Shown piece after piece: positions 26,134 to 35,407 of a stretch of 64,000 nt of DNA. Origin of the DNA: Fusicatenibacter saccharivorans (GTDB lineage: Bacteria > Bacillota > Clostridia > Lachnospirales > Lachnospiraceae); NCBI RefSeq assembly GCF_015557635.1, contig NZ_JADNOP010000008.1:1-64000 (forward strand), read 5' to 3'. A program made the position numbers and the translations under genes. Position 1 is the first letter of the stretch. The number at the start of each line of letters is the position of its first letter. The notes beneath the pieces are model-generated. The model was not told the DNA's origin, made no database searches, and saw only the letters and a list, made by a program, of their open reading frames with translations.

Positions 26134-26640
26134 ATTAGCGAATTAATGATTAACGAGCAGATCAGAGACAGAGAAATTCGTCTGATCGGTCAGAACGGAG
26201 AACAGCTTGGAATTATGTCTGCCAGAGATGCGTACCTGAAAGCACAGGAAGCAGGTCTGGATCTTGTGAAAATTGCTCCGACAGCGAAACCGCCGGTTTG
26301 CAAAATTATCGACTACGGAAAGTACAGATATGAACTGGCCCGCAAGGAAAAAGAAGCAAAGAAAAAACAGAAAACAATTGAAATCAAGGAAGTTCGCCTT
26401 TCTCCAAACATTGACACCAATGATCTTAATACCAAAGTAGGTGCAGCCCGTAAGTTCATTACAAAGGGAGACAAAGTAAAAGTAACACTTCGTTTCCGCG
26501 GCCGTGAGATGGCACATATGAACAGCAGCAAATACATCCTCGATGAATTTGCAGAGAGTCTGTCCGATATTGCAACGGTTGACAAAGCGCCGAAAGTGGA
26601 AGGCAGAAGCATGACCATGTTTTTGACGGCTAAACGTTAA
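26134..26640 (+). CDS. infC: Translation initiation factor IF-3, ATT start codon
   Basis: A 168-residue factor that keeps 30S subunits free and checks the start codon. The N-terminal domain (INEQIRDREIRLIGQNGEQLG), a lysine-rich linker (about 80-95) and the C-terminal domain (IEIKEVRLSPNIDTNDLNTK) are complete. The start is the ATT at 26134: GGAGG (26120-26124) is nine bases before it but 21 before the first ATG at 26146, and the codons ATT AGC GAA TTA ATG give the usual xISELMINEQIR start. IF-3 discriminates against such codons, so it limits its own translation. First gene of infC-rpmI-rplT. Confidence 0.95.
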   Translation: MSELMINEQIRDREIRLIGQNGEQLGIMSARDAYLKAQEAGLDLVKIAPTAKPPVCKIIDYGKYRYELARKEKEAKKKQKTIEIKEVRLSPNIDTNDLNTKVGAARKFITKGDKVKVTLRFRGREMAHMNSSKYILDEFAESLSDIATVDKAPKVEGRSMTMFLTAKR

Positions 26641-26675
26641 AATACATTTGAATCAATATCAAGGAGGAAATTAAA

Positions 26676-26873
26676 ATGCCAAAGGTAAAAACAAGCAGAG
26701 CAGCTGCAAAGCGTTTTAAAACAACAGGAACAGGAAAATTAGTAAGAAATAAAGCTTACAAGAGCCATATCTTAACCAAGAAATCTCAGAAGAGAAAAAG
26801 AAACCTGAGAAAACAGACTACTGTTGATGCAACAAACGTAAAGAACATGAAGAAAATCTTACCTTACATGTAA
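26676..26873 (+). CDS. rpmI: 50S ribosomal protein L35
   Basis: 65 residues, basic, with the L35 pattern [20 protein letters not shown] and [11 protein letters not shown]. It is a component of the large ribosomal subunit. Spaced 35 bases after infC with AAGGAGG, in the conserved order infC-rpmI-rplT. Full length. Confidence 0.98.
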   Translation: MPKVKTSRAAAKRFKTTGTGKLVRNKAYKSHILTKKSQKRKRNLRKQTTVDATNVKNMKKILPYM

Positions 26874-26922
26874 TTTTTGCAAGGTAGAGTTACGCCCAAC
26901 AGATCAAGGAGGAAAATAAGAA

Positions 26923-27279
26923 ATGGCAAGAATTAAAGGCGGCATGAACGCTAAGAAAAAACATAACAGAGTATTAAAACTGGCTAAAGGTTACAGAGGA
27001 GCCAGAAGCAAACAGTATAGAGTAGCAAAACAGTCCGTAATGCGCGCACTGACCAGCTCCTACGCAGGAAGAAAACAGAAAAAACGTCAGTTCCGTCAGC
27101 TGTGGATCGCTCGTATCAACGCAGCAGCAAGAATGAACGGTCTGTCCTACAGCAAATTTATGTATGGTCTGAAACTGGCAGGCGTTGAGCTGAACCGTAA
27201 AGTTCTGGCTGACATGGCAGTTAACGATGCAGAAGGATTTGCAACACTGGCTGAGCTTGCAAAAAGCAAAGTGGCATAA
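26923..27279 (+). CDS. rplT: 50S ribosomal protein L20
   Basis: 118 residues, with the L20 opening [20 protein letters not shown] and [14 protein letters not shown]20 is needed early in 50S assembly and also binds the leader of its own operon in Firmicutes, which fits the structured leader at 25895-26080. AAGGAGG precedes the ATG. Last gene before a terminator. Confidence 0.98.
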   Translation: MARIKGGMNAKKKHNRVLKLAKGYRGARSKQYRVAKQSVMRALTSSYAGRKQKKRQFRQLWIARINAAARMNGLSYSKFMYGLKLAGVELNRKVLADMAVNDAEGFATLAELAKSKVA

Positions 27280-27308
27280 GTAAAAACATATTCTGTGTGA
27301 ATATACGA

Positions 27309-27348
27309 AGAAGCTGTGAGAACCGGTAAGGGGATCGCAGCTTCTTTT
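27309..27348 (+). terminator. Terminator after rplT
   Basis: GAAGCTGTGA (27310-27319) pairs with TCGCAGCTTC (27335-27344), followed by TTTTG. Confidence 0.85.
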
Positions 27349-27374
27349 GAAATATAGAAAAACATGAGGTGAAT

Positions 27375-28526
27375 ATGGAAAAAAGCAAAGTGGCAGTGGT
27401 TGCCTGTCCCGACTATGAGCCGGCGCGCGTAAAGGAAAGCCTGCAAAAGGGATTGGAAGCAATTGGCGGCCTGGAATCTCTGATCGGAAAAGAAGAGAAT
27501 ATCTTATTAAAACCGAACCTCGTCCGCTCCGCAAAACGCGAACGCGCCGTCGTGACCGACCCGGAAGTCATGGATGCCCTGATCACGATTTTGCAGGAAA
27601 ATGGCTATGAGAATATTTCCTGCGGCGATTCCTGCGGCCTTGGCACCCCGGAGGGCATTGCAAAGGAAGCCGGGCTGAAAGAGGTGCTGGAAAAACACAA
27701 CGTTCCGCTGAAGGATTTCCTTACGAGCGAGCGCGTAGAAACCGCCGATGGCAAATTTCTGATGATTGCGAAAGATGCACTCGACTGCGACGCCCTCATC
27801 AGCGTCAGCAAAATGAAAACCCACGCGCTGGAACGCATCACCGGAGCTGTCAAGAACCAGTACGGCTGCATCAGCGGCGTCTACAAAAAACTCGGCCACA
27901 CGCAGTATCCGAACGCTGAGAGCTTCGCACACATGCTGATCGAGCTGAACCAGAAAGTCGCCCCGCGCCTCTATATCTGCGACGGCATCGTAGCAATGGA
28001 AGGCAATGGTCCGACTTCCGGCGACCCGGTTTCGATGGGAGTTCTTCTTATGTCCACCGATCCGATCGCACTGGATACCGTGTTCTGCCATCTGGTGAAC
28101 CTCGATCCGTCGTATGTGCCGACAAATCTCTACGGGGAAACGCTCGGCCTTGGAACGTGGCACGACGACCGCATCGAAATCGTGACAGCGGATGGCACCA
28201 TATCCGAGGAAGAACTGAAAAGAAAGTACGGAAATCCAAACTTCAACGTCGACCGCCGCAAAGCCCGCAAAAAAGGAGCCCTCGACCTGCTCGAGATCCT
28301 CGGGGTCTTCCAGAGCCGCCCCTATATCATAGAAGAAAAATGTAAAAAATGCGGCGTCTGCGTCGAGAGCTGCCCGGTGGAAGGGAAAGCCGTCCGCTTT
28401 GATAACGGCCGCAGAAATCCGCCGGTCTACGATTATAAAAAGTGCATCCGCTGTTTCTGCTGTCAGGAAATGTGCCCGCATCAGGCAATCCAGGTAAAGA
28501 AACACTGTCTGCCGTGGGGAAAATAA
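27375..28526 (+). CDS. DUF362 protein with C-terminal 2x[4Fe-4S] ferredoxin domain
   Basis: A 383-residue protein. DUF362 spans about residues 5-290 (ILLKPNLVRS, KMKTHALERITGAVKNQYG, GNGPTSGDPVSMG). The C-terminal ferredoxin part has two cluster motifs, CKKCGVCVESCP and CIRCFCCQEMCP. Such proteins are redox proteins of unknown substrate in anaerobes. The ATG at 27375 directly follows GAGGTGAAT; a GTG at 27369 overlaps this site. Own unit after the rplT terminator. Confidence 0.88.
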   Translation: MEKSKVAVVACPDYEPARVKESLQKGLEAIGGLESLIGKEENILLKPNLVRSAKRERAVVTDPEVMDALITILQENGYENISCGDSCGLGTPEGIAKEAGLKEVLEKHNVPLKDFLTSERVETADGKFLMIAKDALDCDALISVSKMKTHALERITGAVKNQYGCISGVYKKLGHTQYPNAESFAHMLIELNQKVAPRLYICDGIVAMEGNGPTSGDPVSMGVLLMSTDPIALDTVFCHLVNLDPSYVPTNLYGETLGLGTWHDDRIEIVTADGTISEEELKRKYGNPNFNVDRRKARKKGALDLLEILGVFQSRPYIIEEKCKKCGVCVESCPVEGKAVRFDNGRRNPPVYDYKKCIRCFCCQEMCPHQAIQVKKHCLPWGK

Positions 28527-28615
28527 GGAAGCTATCCTACAAAGTGACTGGAAAAGCAAAAAGAGAAGTGTTATACTTGAAACCGGACAAAATTTAGTAC
28601 AGGAGGAACAACACC

Positions 28616-29053
28616 ATGGAATTAGAAACTTTAAGAAGTGATATGATAGCAGCAATGAAAGCCAAAGACAAAGCGAGAAAAGAGGCCATCTCTTCCCTGA
28701 TCTCCGCAGCAAAGAAAGTAGCCATCGACGAGGGCTGCCGCGATGACATCAAACCGGAGCTGGTAGACCGCGTCATCTTAAAAGAGCTGAAGACCGTAAA
28801 AGAGCAGATCGATACCTGCCCGGCATCCCGTGAGGACTTAAAAGCAGAGTATCAGTTCCGCTATGACGTCATCAGCGAGTATGCACCGAAACAGATGAGT
28901 GCAGACGAAGTCAAAGCCTACATCCAGGAGAAATTCGCAGACGTTCTGGCAACCAAGAACAAAGGTGCCATCATGAAGGCCGTTATGGCAGATATGAAAG
29001 GTAAAGCAGACGGAAAAGTCATCAACCAGACCGTTGCAGAACTGTGCAAATGA
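28616..29053 (+). CDS. yqeY: GatB/YqeY domain protein
   Basis: 145 residues of the YqeY family, which resembles the tRNA-binding tail domain of amidotransferase subunit GatB. The typical opening LRSDMIAAMKAKDKARKEAISSL and the end KGAIMKAVMADMKGKADGK are present. The function of stand-alone YqeY is not well defined. CAGGAGG precedes the ATG. The stop overlaps the next ATG as ATGA, so the ABC-F gene is translationally coupled. Confidence 0.92.
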   Translation: MELETLRSDMIAAMKAKDKARKEAISSLISAAKKVAIDEGCRDDIKPELVDRVILKELKTVKEQIDTCPASREDLKAEYQFRYDVISEYAPKQMSADEVKAYIQEKFADVLATKNKGAIMKAVMADMKGKADGKVINQTVAELCK

Positions 29054-30864
29054 ATATCATCAACATCGAACACATCAGCAAACTGTTCGGCGATAAACTG
29101 ATTTTTGACGATGCTTCCTTCGGCCTGCAGGAGGGCGACAAGGTCGGCATCGTCGGAATCAACGGAACCGGAAAATCCACACTGCTGCGCATGGTAGCAG
29201 GAGAGGAGACCCCGGATTCCGGCCAGATTATCCGCCAGAACAACCTCAAAATGGCCTATCTTCCGCAGACACCGGAATTTCCAAAGGATGCCACCGTGCT
29301 GTCCTACGCCCTTTCCGGCGATGAGGAGGAATGGCAGGTGCAGAGCAACCTTGTACAGCTCGGTATCACCGAATACGACGCAAAACTCGACACCCTCTCG
29401 GGCGGCCAGCGCCGCAAGGTTGCCCTGGCAAAAGTGCTTGCGTCCGATTTTGACGTCCTGATCCTCGACGAGCCGACAAACCATCTCGACAATGCGATGC
29501 TCTCCTGGCTCGAGGATTACCTGAAAAATTACCGCGGAACCGTCTTTATGGTCACCCATGACCGTTATTTCCTGGATAAAGTGTCGAACCGCATCCTCGA
29601 AATCAGCCACGGAAAAATGTACAGCTACGATTCTAACTATTCCCGTTTTCTGGAACTGAAAGCTGAGCGCGAGGAGATGGAACTCGCCTCTGAACGGAAA
29701 CGCCAGAGCATCCTGCGCATGGAACTCGAATGGGCGAAACGCGGCTGCCGCGCAAGAAGCACAAAACAGCGCGCCAGACTCGAACGTCTCGAAGTACTCA
29801 AAAATGGCACGGCACCGACCGCAGACGCTGTCGTGGAGATGGATGCTGTCGAGACCCGCATGGGAAAGAAAACGATTGAATTCCATAACGTCAGCAAAGC
29901 CTTCGGCGATAAAATGCTGATGAAAGATTTCGAATACATCTTCCTGCGGAACCAGAGTGTCGGCATCATTGGCCCGAACGGCTGCGGAAAATCCACAATG
30001 CTGCGGATGATCACCGGAGAAGTCCTGCCGGATGCGGGAACCATCGAAATCGGCGACACGATCCGCATCGGCTATCTGGCACAGGAAGAGCCGGACATGG
30101 ATACGAATCAGCGCGTGATCGACTACGTGAAAGATATCGCTGAGTATGTCCAGACCCGTGACGGCCGCATCAGCGCATCGCAGATGCTCGAACGCTTCCT
30201 GTTCACACCGGATATGCAGTACACCCCGATTTCCAAACTCTCCGGAGGCGAAAAACGGAGACTGTATCTCTTATCCGTCCTGGTGAGCGGCGCCAATGTT
30301 CTGATCCTCGACGAGCCGTCCAACAACGTTGATATCCCGACCCTGACCGTGCTTGAGGATTTCCTGAACACGTTCGTCGGCATCATCATCACCGTTTCCC
30401 ACGACCGCTATTTCCTGGATAACGTCGTGGACCGCATCTTCGAATTCGACGGAAACGGAAATCTTCTGCAGTACGAGGGCGGCTACACCGATTACCTCGA
30501 AGCAAAAGAACGCCGTTTCGGCGGAAGTGCGGAAGAAACGGCAAAAGCAGCGCCGTCCAAAACGTCCGCGGACGAACCTGCAAAGCCAAAGAACAATGAC
30601 TGGAAGCAGAACCGTCCGACCCGCCTCAAATTTACGTTCAAAGAACAGCGCGAGTACGAGACCATCGATGACGATATCGCCGCACTCGAGGAAAAGATTG
30701 CATCGCTTGACGATCAGATGCTCAAAAACGCCACCAACTCTGCAAAGCTCGCCGAACTGATGGCGGAAAAAGAGAAGACCGAAGCTGCTCTGGAAGAAAA
30801 AACCGAGAGATGGGTTTATCTCACCGACCTCGCAGAACAGATTGAGGCGCAGAATCAGAAATAA
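29050..30864 (+). CDS. ABC-F family ATP-binding protein (Uup-like)
   Basis: A 604-residue soluble protein with two ABC domains and no membrane segments. The first has G36-INGTGKS, LSGGQRRKV and LILDEPTNHLD; the second has GPNGCGKS, LSGGEKRRL and LILDEPSNNVD. A basic linker (about 235-275, RSTKQRARLERLE) and a C-terminal coiled coil (about 530-600) fit the Uup branch, which works on ribosomes and DNA-linked processes; antibiotic-resistance ABC-Fs usually lack that tail. The start ATG at 29050 lies in the yqeY stop (ATGA). Confidence 0.92.
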   Translation: MNIINIEHISKLFGDKLIFDDASFGLQEGDKVGIVGINGTGKSTLLRMVAGEETPDSGQIIRQNNLKMAYLPQTPEFPKDATVLSYALSGDEEEWQVQSNLVQLGITEYDAKLDTLSGGQRRKVALAKVLASDFDVLILDEPTNHLDNAMLSWLEDYLKNYRGTVFMVTHDRYFLDKVSNRILEISHGKMYSYDSNYSRFLELKAEREEMELASERKRQSILRMELEWAKRGCRARSTKQRARLERLEVLKNGTAPTADAVVEMDAVETRMGKKTIEFHNVSKAFGDKMLMKDFEYIFLRNQSVGIIGPNGCGKSTMLRMITGEVLPDAGTIEIGDTIRIGYLAQEEPDMDTNQRVIDYVKDIAEYVQTRDGRISASQMLERFLFTPDMQYTPISKLSGGEKRRLYLLSVLVSGANVLILDEPSNNVDIPTLTVLEDFLNTFVGIIITVSHDRYFLDNVVDRIFEFDGNGNLLQYEGGYTDYLEAKERRFGGSAEETAKAAPSKTSADEPAKPKNNDWKQNRPTRLKFTFKEQREYETIDDDIAALEEKIASLDDQMLKNATNSAKLAELMAEKEKTEAALEEKTERWVYLTDLAEQIEAQNQK

Positions 30865-30872
30865 AAGAAGCA

Positions 30873-30924
30873 AAGGAACTGTCCGCAGAAGAGAAAAAAT
30901 ATGCGGGCCGTTCCTTCTTTTTTT
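30873..30924 (+). terminator. Terminator after the ABC-F gene
   Basis: AAGGAACTGTCCGCA (30873-30887) pairs with TGCGGGCCGTTCCTT, then a run of seven or more T. Confidence 0.9.
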
Positions 30925-30998
30925 ATCGAGAAATTCGACGCGGAATTACCAGAAGTTGTAAAAAACTTGTATTTTTCCCTGAACACCCACAGAAAATC

Positions 30999-31027
30999 TG
31001 GACAGAATGCCCAATCGGTGTTATAAT
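30999..31027 (+). promoter_or_regulatory. Promoter of nifJ
   Basis: TGGACA (30999-31004) and TATAAT (31022-31027) with a 17-base spacer. Confidence 0.85.
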
Positions 31028-31033
31028 TCAAAC

Positions 31034-31168
31034 ACTGGACATAGTGGCATTGCCATGCCCTTATCCGGGTTTTTCGAAGCGCGGAGGCAACCGAAACCCG
31101 GCAGAACACCAACCTGAGAAAAGCCAAAGTAATTTTTGGTCATCATTTTTTAAGGAGGATAAAATCAA
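31034..31168 (+). promoter_or_regulatory. Structured 5' leader of nifJ, unassigned
   Basis: About 135 bases of leader. GGCAT (31046-31050) pairs with ATGCC (31055-31059). CCGGGTTT (31065-31072) pairs with AAACCCGG (31094-31101), enclosing a purine-rich loop. I do not recognise it as a known riboswitch, and there is no terminator before the ribosome site AAGGAGG. Confidence 0.45.
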
Positions 31169-34100
31169 ATGGCTAGAAAGATGAAAACCATGGATGGTAA
31201 CCAGGCTGCAGCACATGCGTCTTATGCGTATACCGACGTAGCAGCTATTTACCCAATTACCCCTTCATCCGTTATGGCGGAGCATACCGATGAGTGGGCA
31301 ACCCAGGGAAGAAAGAACATTTTCGGACAGGAAGTTCAGGTAACTGAGATGCAGTCTGAGGCAGGAGCAGCAGGTGCAGTACACGGATCACTGGCAGCCG
31401 GAGCTCTTACCACAACCTACACCGCATCCCAGGGACTTCTTCTTATGATCCCGAACCTTTATAAAATTGCCGGCGAGCAGCTCCCGGGCGTATTCAACGT
31501 ATCCGCTCGTGCCCTTGCAAGCCACGCACTTTCCATCTTCGGAGATCATTCAGACGTTTACGCCTGTCGTCAGACCGGAGTCGCAATGCTCTGCGAATCC
31601 AGCGTACAGGAGGTTATGGACCTGACACCGGTTGCACACTGTGCAGCACTGAAAGGCAAAGTTCCATTCATCAACTTCTTCGACGGATTCCGTACATCCC
31701 ACGAGATCCAGAAAATCGAAACATGGGATTACGAAGATCTGAAAGATATGGTAGATATGGACGCTGTTGACGAATTCCGTAAACATGCCCTGAACCCGAA
31801 CCATCCGTGCCAGAGAGGATCCGCACAGAACCCGGATATCTTCTTCCAGGCAAGAGAAGCATGTAACCCGTACTACGATGCTCTTCCGGCAATCGTACAG
31901 GAGTACATGGACAAAGTAAACGAGAAAATCGGAACCGATTACAAACTGTTCAACTACTATGGAGCAGCAGACGCTGAGCACGTCATCATCGCTATGGGTT
32001 CTGTCTGCGATACCATCGAGGAAACCATCGATTACCTCGTAGCAGCAGGCAAGAAAGTCGGCGTTGTAAAGGTACGTCTGTACCGTCCGTTCTCCGCAGA
32101 AGCACTCATCAATGCAATTCCGGAGACTGTAAAACAGATTTCCGTTCTGGACAGAACAAAAGAGCCAGGATCTCTTGGCGAGCCTCTGTACCTGGACGTA
32201 GTAGCAGCATTAAAAGGCAGCAAATTCGAGAGCACACCGGTATTCACAGGCCGTTACGGACTTGGTTCCAAGGACACCACACCGGCTCAGATCGTTGCTG
32301 TATATGAAAATACAGAGAAACAAAGATTTACCATTGGTATCGTAGACGATGTTACCAATCTGTCTCTGCCGGTTGGCGCTCCTCTGGTAACAACTCCGGA
32401 AGGAACCATCAACTGCAAATTCTGGGGACTTGGCGCAGACGGTACCGTAGGTGCAAACAAGAACTCCATCAAGATCATCGGTGACAACACAGACATGTAC
32501 GCACAGGCTTACTTCGACTATGACTCCAAAAAGTCCGGCGGTGTAACCATGTCTCACCTGCGTTTCGGAAAGAAACCGATCAAATCTACATACCTGATCC
32601 ACAAAGCAAACTTTGTTGCATGCCACAATCCTTCCTATGTGAACAAATATCACATGGTAGAAGAGCTGGTAGACGGAGGAACCTTCCTTCTGAACTGCCC
32701 ATGGGATGAAGCAGGCCTGGAAGAGCATCTGCCGGGACAGGTAAAAGCATTCATCGCAAACCACAACATTAAATTCTATGTGATCGACGGCGTTAAGATC
32801 GGTATCGAGACCGGCATGGGACCGACCCGTATCAACACCATTCTTCAGTCTGCATTCTTCAAGCTTGCGAAGATCATTCCGGAAGAAAAAGCCATCGAAC
32901 TCATGAAAGCAGCAGCAAAAGCTACCTATGGCCGTAAAGGTGATGATGTCGTAGCAAAGAACTGGGCAGCAATCGATGAGGGTGCAAAACAGATCAAAGA
33001 AGTTGCAGTTCCGGAAAGCTGGAAAAATGCAGCAGACGAAGGTCTGACCACAACTCATGCAGAGAGCGGCCGCGCTGACGCTGTTAAATTCGTAAATACC
33101 ATCCAGGCAAAAGTAACTTCCCAGGAAGGAAACAACCTGCCTGTATCCGCATTCACAGACTACGTAGACGGAACAACTCCGTCCGGCACATCCGCATACG
33201 AGAAACGTGGTATCGCTGTAAATGTACCTGTATGGAATCCGGAAAACTGTATCCAGTGTAACAGATGTTCCTTCGTCTGCCCGCACGCTGTTATCCGTCC
33301 GGTTGCCATGACCGCAGAAGAAGCAGCAGCAGCTCCGGAAGGCATCCAGACCATGCCGATGACCGGTATGCCGGACTACACCTTCACAATGGCTATTTCC
33401 CAGCTTGACTGTACCGGATGTGGTTCCTGTGCAAATGTATGCCCGGGCAAGAAGGGTGTGAAAGCGCTGGCTATGGAAAGCCTTGCAGCACACGAAGCAG
33501 AGCAGAAATACTTCGACTATGCAGCAGCTCTCCCGGAGAAGACCGACGTTGTAGCAAAATTCAAAGAAAATACCGTAAAGGGCAGCCAGTTCAAGAAACC
33601 GCTGCTTGAGTTCTCCGGCGCATGCGCAGGCTGTGGCGAGACTCCTTACGCAAAACTGATCACCCAGCTGTTTGGTGACAGAATGTACATCGCAAACGCA
33701 ACAGGATGCTCCTCTATCTGGGGTAACTCCTCACCGTCCACTCCTTACACCGTAAACGAGAAAGGACAGGGCCCGGCATGGTCCAACTCCCTGTTCGAGG
33801 ACAACGCAGAGTTCGGTTATGGTATGCTTCTTGCTCAGAGGGCAATCCGCGGCGGCCTGAAAGCCAAAGTTGAAGCTGTTATGAACTCTGAGAAAGCTCC
33901 GGAAGAAGTAAAAGCAGCATGCAAAGAGTATCTGGATACCTTTGACTGCGGCGCAACCAACGGAACCGCAACCGATAAACTCGTAGAAGCCATCAAAGAT
34001 GCTGACTGCGATACCTGCAGAGAAATCGTGAAGAACAAAGACTTCCTCGCTAAGAAATCCCAGTGGATCTTCGGTGGTGACGGATGGGCTTACGATATCG

Positions 34101-34720
34101 GATTCGGCGGCGTAGACCACGTACTTGCCAGCGGAAAAGATATCAACGTAATGGTATTCGATACCGAGGTTTACTCCAACACAGGCGGACAGTCCTCCAA
34201 AGCTACTCCGACCGGTGCAGTTGCACAGTTCGCAGCAGGCGGTAAAGAAACCAAGAAGAAAGATATGGCAAGCATCGCAATGAGCTATGGCTATGTATAC
34301 GTAGCACAGATCGCTATGGGCGCTGATTACAATCAGGCAGTCAAAGCAATCGCAGAGGCAGAGGCATATCCGGGACCGTCCCTCATTATCGCTTACGCTC
34401 CGTGTATCAACCATGGTATCAAGAAAGGTATGAGCAAAGCACAGACCGAGGAGCAGCTCGCTGTTCAGACCGGATACTGGCATTGCTTCCGCTTCAACCC
34501 GGCACTCGCTGCAGAAGGCAAGAGCGCATTCACACTGGATTCCAAGGCTCCGTCAGGAGATTATCAGGAATTCCTGAACGGCGAGGTACGTTACAACTCT
34601 CTGAAACGTGCAAACCCGGCGAAAGCAGAAAGACTGTTCGGCAAGAACGAGCAGGAAGCAAAAGACCGTTACACTTACCTGAACAAACTCGTAAAACTGT
34701 ACGGCGCAGAAGAAGAGTAA
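31169..34720 (+). CDS. nifJ: Pyruvate:ferredoxin (flavodoxin) oxidoreductase
   Basis: A single-chain 1183-residue enzyme that oxidises pyruvate to acetyl-CoA and CO2 and reduces ferredoxin, the central step of clostridial fermentation. Domains in order are: pyrimidine-binding domain I (YPITPSSVMAEH near residue 28), domain II, gamma domain (about 420-620), an insert with two 4Fe-4S motifs CIQCNRCSFVCP and CTGCGSCANVCP (about 690-770), and the TPP domain with CAGCGETPY and GGDGWAYDIGFGG...SNTGGQSSKATPTG. All cluster cysteines are present. Codon choice differs little from thrS and the ribosomal proteins, which suggests high expression. Single-gene unit. Confidence 0.97.
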   Translation: MARKMKTMDGNQAAAHASYAYTDVAAIYPITPSSVMAEHTDEWATQGRKNIFGQEVQVTEMQSEAGAAGAVHGSLAAGALTTTYTASQGLLLMIPNLYKIAGEQLPGVFNVSARALASHALSIFGDHSDVYACRQTGVAMLCESSVQEVMDLTPVAHCAALKGKVPFINFFDGFRTSHEIQKIETWDYEDLKDMVDMDAVDEFRKHALNPNHPCQRGSAQNPDIFFQAREACNPYYDALPAIVQEYMDKVNEKIGTDYKLFNYYGAADAEHVIIAMGSVCDTIEETIDYLVAAGKKVGVVKVRLYRPFSAEALINAIPETVKQISVLDRTKEPGSLGEPLYLDVVAALKGSKFESTPVFTGRYGLGSKDTTPAQIVAVYENTEKQRFTIGIVDDVTNLSLPVGAPLVTTPEGTINCKFWGLGADGTVGANKNSIKIIGDNTDMYAQAYFDYDSKKSGGVTMSHLRFGKKPIKSTYLIHKANFVACHNPSYVNKYHMVEELVDGGTFLLNCPWDEAGLEEHLPGQVKAFIANHNIKFYVIDGVKIGIETGMGPTRINTILQSAFFKLAKIIPEEKAIELMKAAAKATYGRKGDDVVAKNWAAIDEGAKQIKEVAVPESWKNAADEGLTTTHAESGRADAVKFVNTIQAKVTSQEGNNLPVSAFTDYVDGTTPSGTSAYEKRGIAVNVPVWNPENCIQCNRCSFVCPHAVIRPVAMTAEEAAAAPEGIQTMPMTGMPDYTFTMAISQLDCTGCGSCANVCPGKKGVKALAMESLAAHEAEQKYFDYAAALPEKTDVVAKFKENTVKGSQFKKPLLEFSGACAGCGETPYAKLITQLFGDRMYIANATGCSSIWGNSSPSTPYTVNEKGQGPAWSNSLFEDNAEFGYGMLLAQRAIRGGLKAKVEAVMNSEKAPEEVKAACKEYLDTFDCGATNGTATDKLVEAIKDADCDTCREIVKNKDFLAKKSQWIFGGDGWAYDIGFGGVDHVLASGKDINVMVFDTEVYSNTGGQSSKATPTGAVAQFAAGGKETKKKDMASIAMSYGYVYVAQIAMGADYNQAVKAIAEAEAYPGPSLIIAYAPCINHGIKKGMSKAQTEEQLAVQTGYWHCFRFNPALAAEGKSAFTLDSKAPSGDYQEFLNGEVRYNSLKRANPAKAERLFGKNEQEAKDRYTYLNKLVKLYGAEEE

Positions 34721-34753
34721 TTCTTTTTCCTTAAAAAGAATTTGAAAAAGGAG

Positions 34754-34792
34754 AGAAGTCATACTTGAGAGAGTATGGCTTCTTTCTTTTTG
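34754..34792 (+). terminator. Terminator after nifJ
   Basis: AGAAGTCATACT (34754-34765) pairs with AGTATGGCTTCT, followed by TTCTTTTT. Confidence 0.88.
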
Positions 34793-34829
34793 GGAGAAAA
34801 AATGAATTAGCGACATTTGGCAATAGTTT

Positions 34830-34879
34830 TGTATCGTTTGTCAACATTTTTATCCCGGAAAATGTTGACAAACGATACA
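34830..34879. repeat. 21-bp perfect inverted repeat upstream of the DUF4869 gene
   Basis: TGTATCGTTTGTCAACATTTT (21 bases, arms 34830-34850 and 34859-34879) is repeated inverted without mismatch around an 8-base loop TATCCCGG. It lies after the nifJ terminator and before the DUF4869 promoter region. It could be an operator for a dimeric regulator, a second terminator, or the scar or end of a mobile unit. Confidence 0.8.
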
Positions 34880-34882
34880 TTT

Positions 34883-34933
34883 TTGCGCAAGAAGGCTTTG
34901 AGATATGGTATAATGTGCGTATCACGATATAAT
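34883..34933 (+). promoter_or_regulatory. Promoter region of the DUF4869/P-loop pair with duplicated -10
   Basis: Two near-identical blocks, TATAATGTGCGT (34909-34920) and TATAATGAGCGT (34928-34939), lie 19 bases apart. The first has a possible TTGCGC -35 at 34883-34888 with a long spacer. Either may be the true -10. Confidence 0.5.
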
Positions 34934-34958
34934 GAGCGTTAGCGAGAGGAATTTTATT

Positions 34959-35399
34959 ATGTTGAAAATATATCTTGGAGAAATGAAAGGTGCAATCTAT
35001 CATCCGCCAACCTATTTTGATAATTGTTATGAAGATGAATGGCTGACCACGCCACTGGCAAAAGAAATGATCCGCGATGTGGATCGCTCGGAGGTAATCA
35101 GTGCGCATCTGATTGACAGCCCGGTGCTTGGTCCGATTCCACCGAAAGATTTATCCGGAGGAATCAAAACGTTGCTGCTGATGGCATACGATACAGACGG
35201 AAAGATCTTTAATGCCTCCGTATGTGGAGATAATTGTGCAAAATGGATTTTAAAATTAGGAGAGCAAAAGGATCTGACGATTAATCTGCGTCATGTGATG
35301 CGGTTTGGCAAAGATCCTTTTGAAATCCTGATTTTAAATACAGGGACTATTGTGCGGAATATGTCCGAATTTGTAGATGTTGCCGAGGCTTATGTATAG
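34959..35399 (+). CDS. DUF4869 domain protein
   Basis: 146 residues of a family known only as DUF4869. Conserved-looking stretches are MLKIYLGEMKGAIYHP at the start, VDRSEVISAHLIDSPVLGPI in the middle and CGDNCAKWILKLGEQKDLTINLRH later. No catalytic motif or signal peptide is apparent. The start is the ATG at 34959, with GAGAGGA nine bases before; a frame from 34932 has no site. It is followed at 8 bases by a P-loop ATPase, and the pair is visibly AT-richer than its neighbours. Function unknown. Confidence 0.8.
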   Translation: MLKIYLGEMKGAIYHPPTYFDNCYEDEWLTTPLAKEMIRDVDRSEVISAHLIDSPVLGPIPPKDLSGGIKTLLLMAYDTDGKIFNASVCGDNCAKWILKLGEQKDLTINLRHVMRFGKDPFEILILNTGTIVRNMSEFVDVAEAYV

Positions 35400-35407
35400 G
35401 TGGATGT

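Noticed and set aside
31034-31168. Known riboswitch in the nifJ leader
   Set aside because: I compared it mentally with ZTP, fluoride, glycine, cobalamin and THF consensus elements and found no match.
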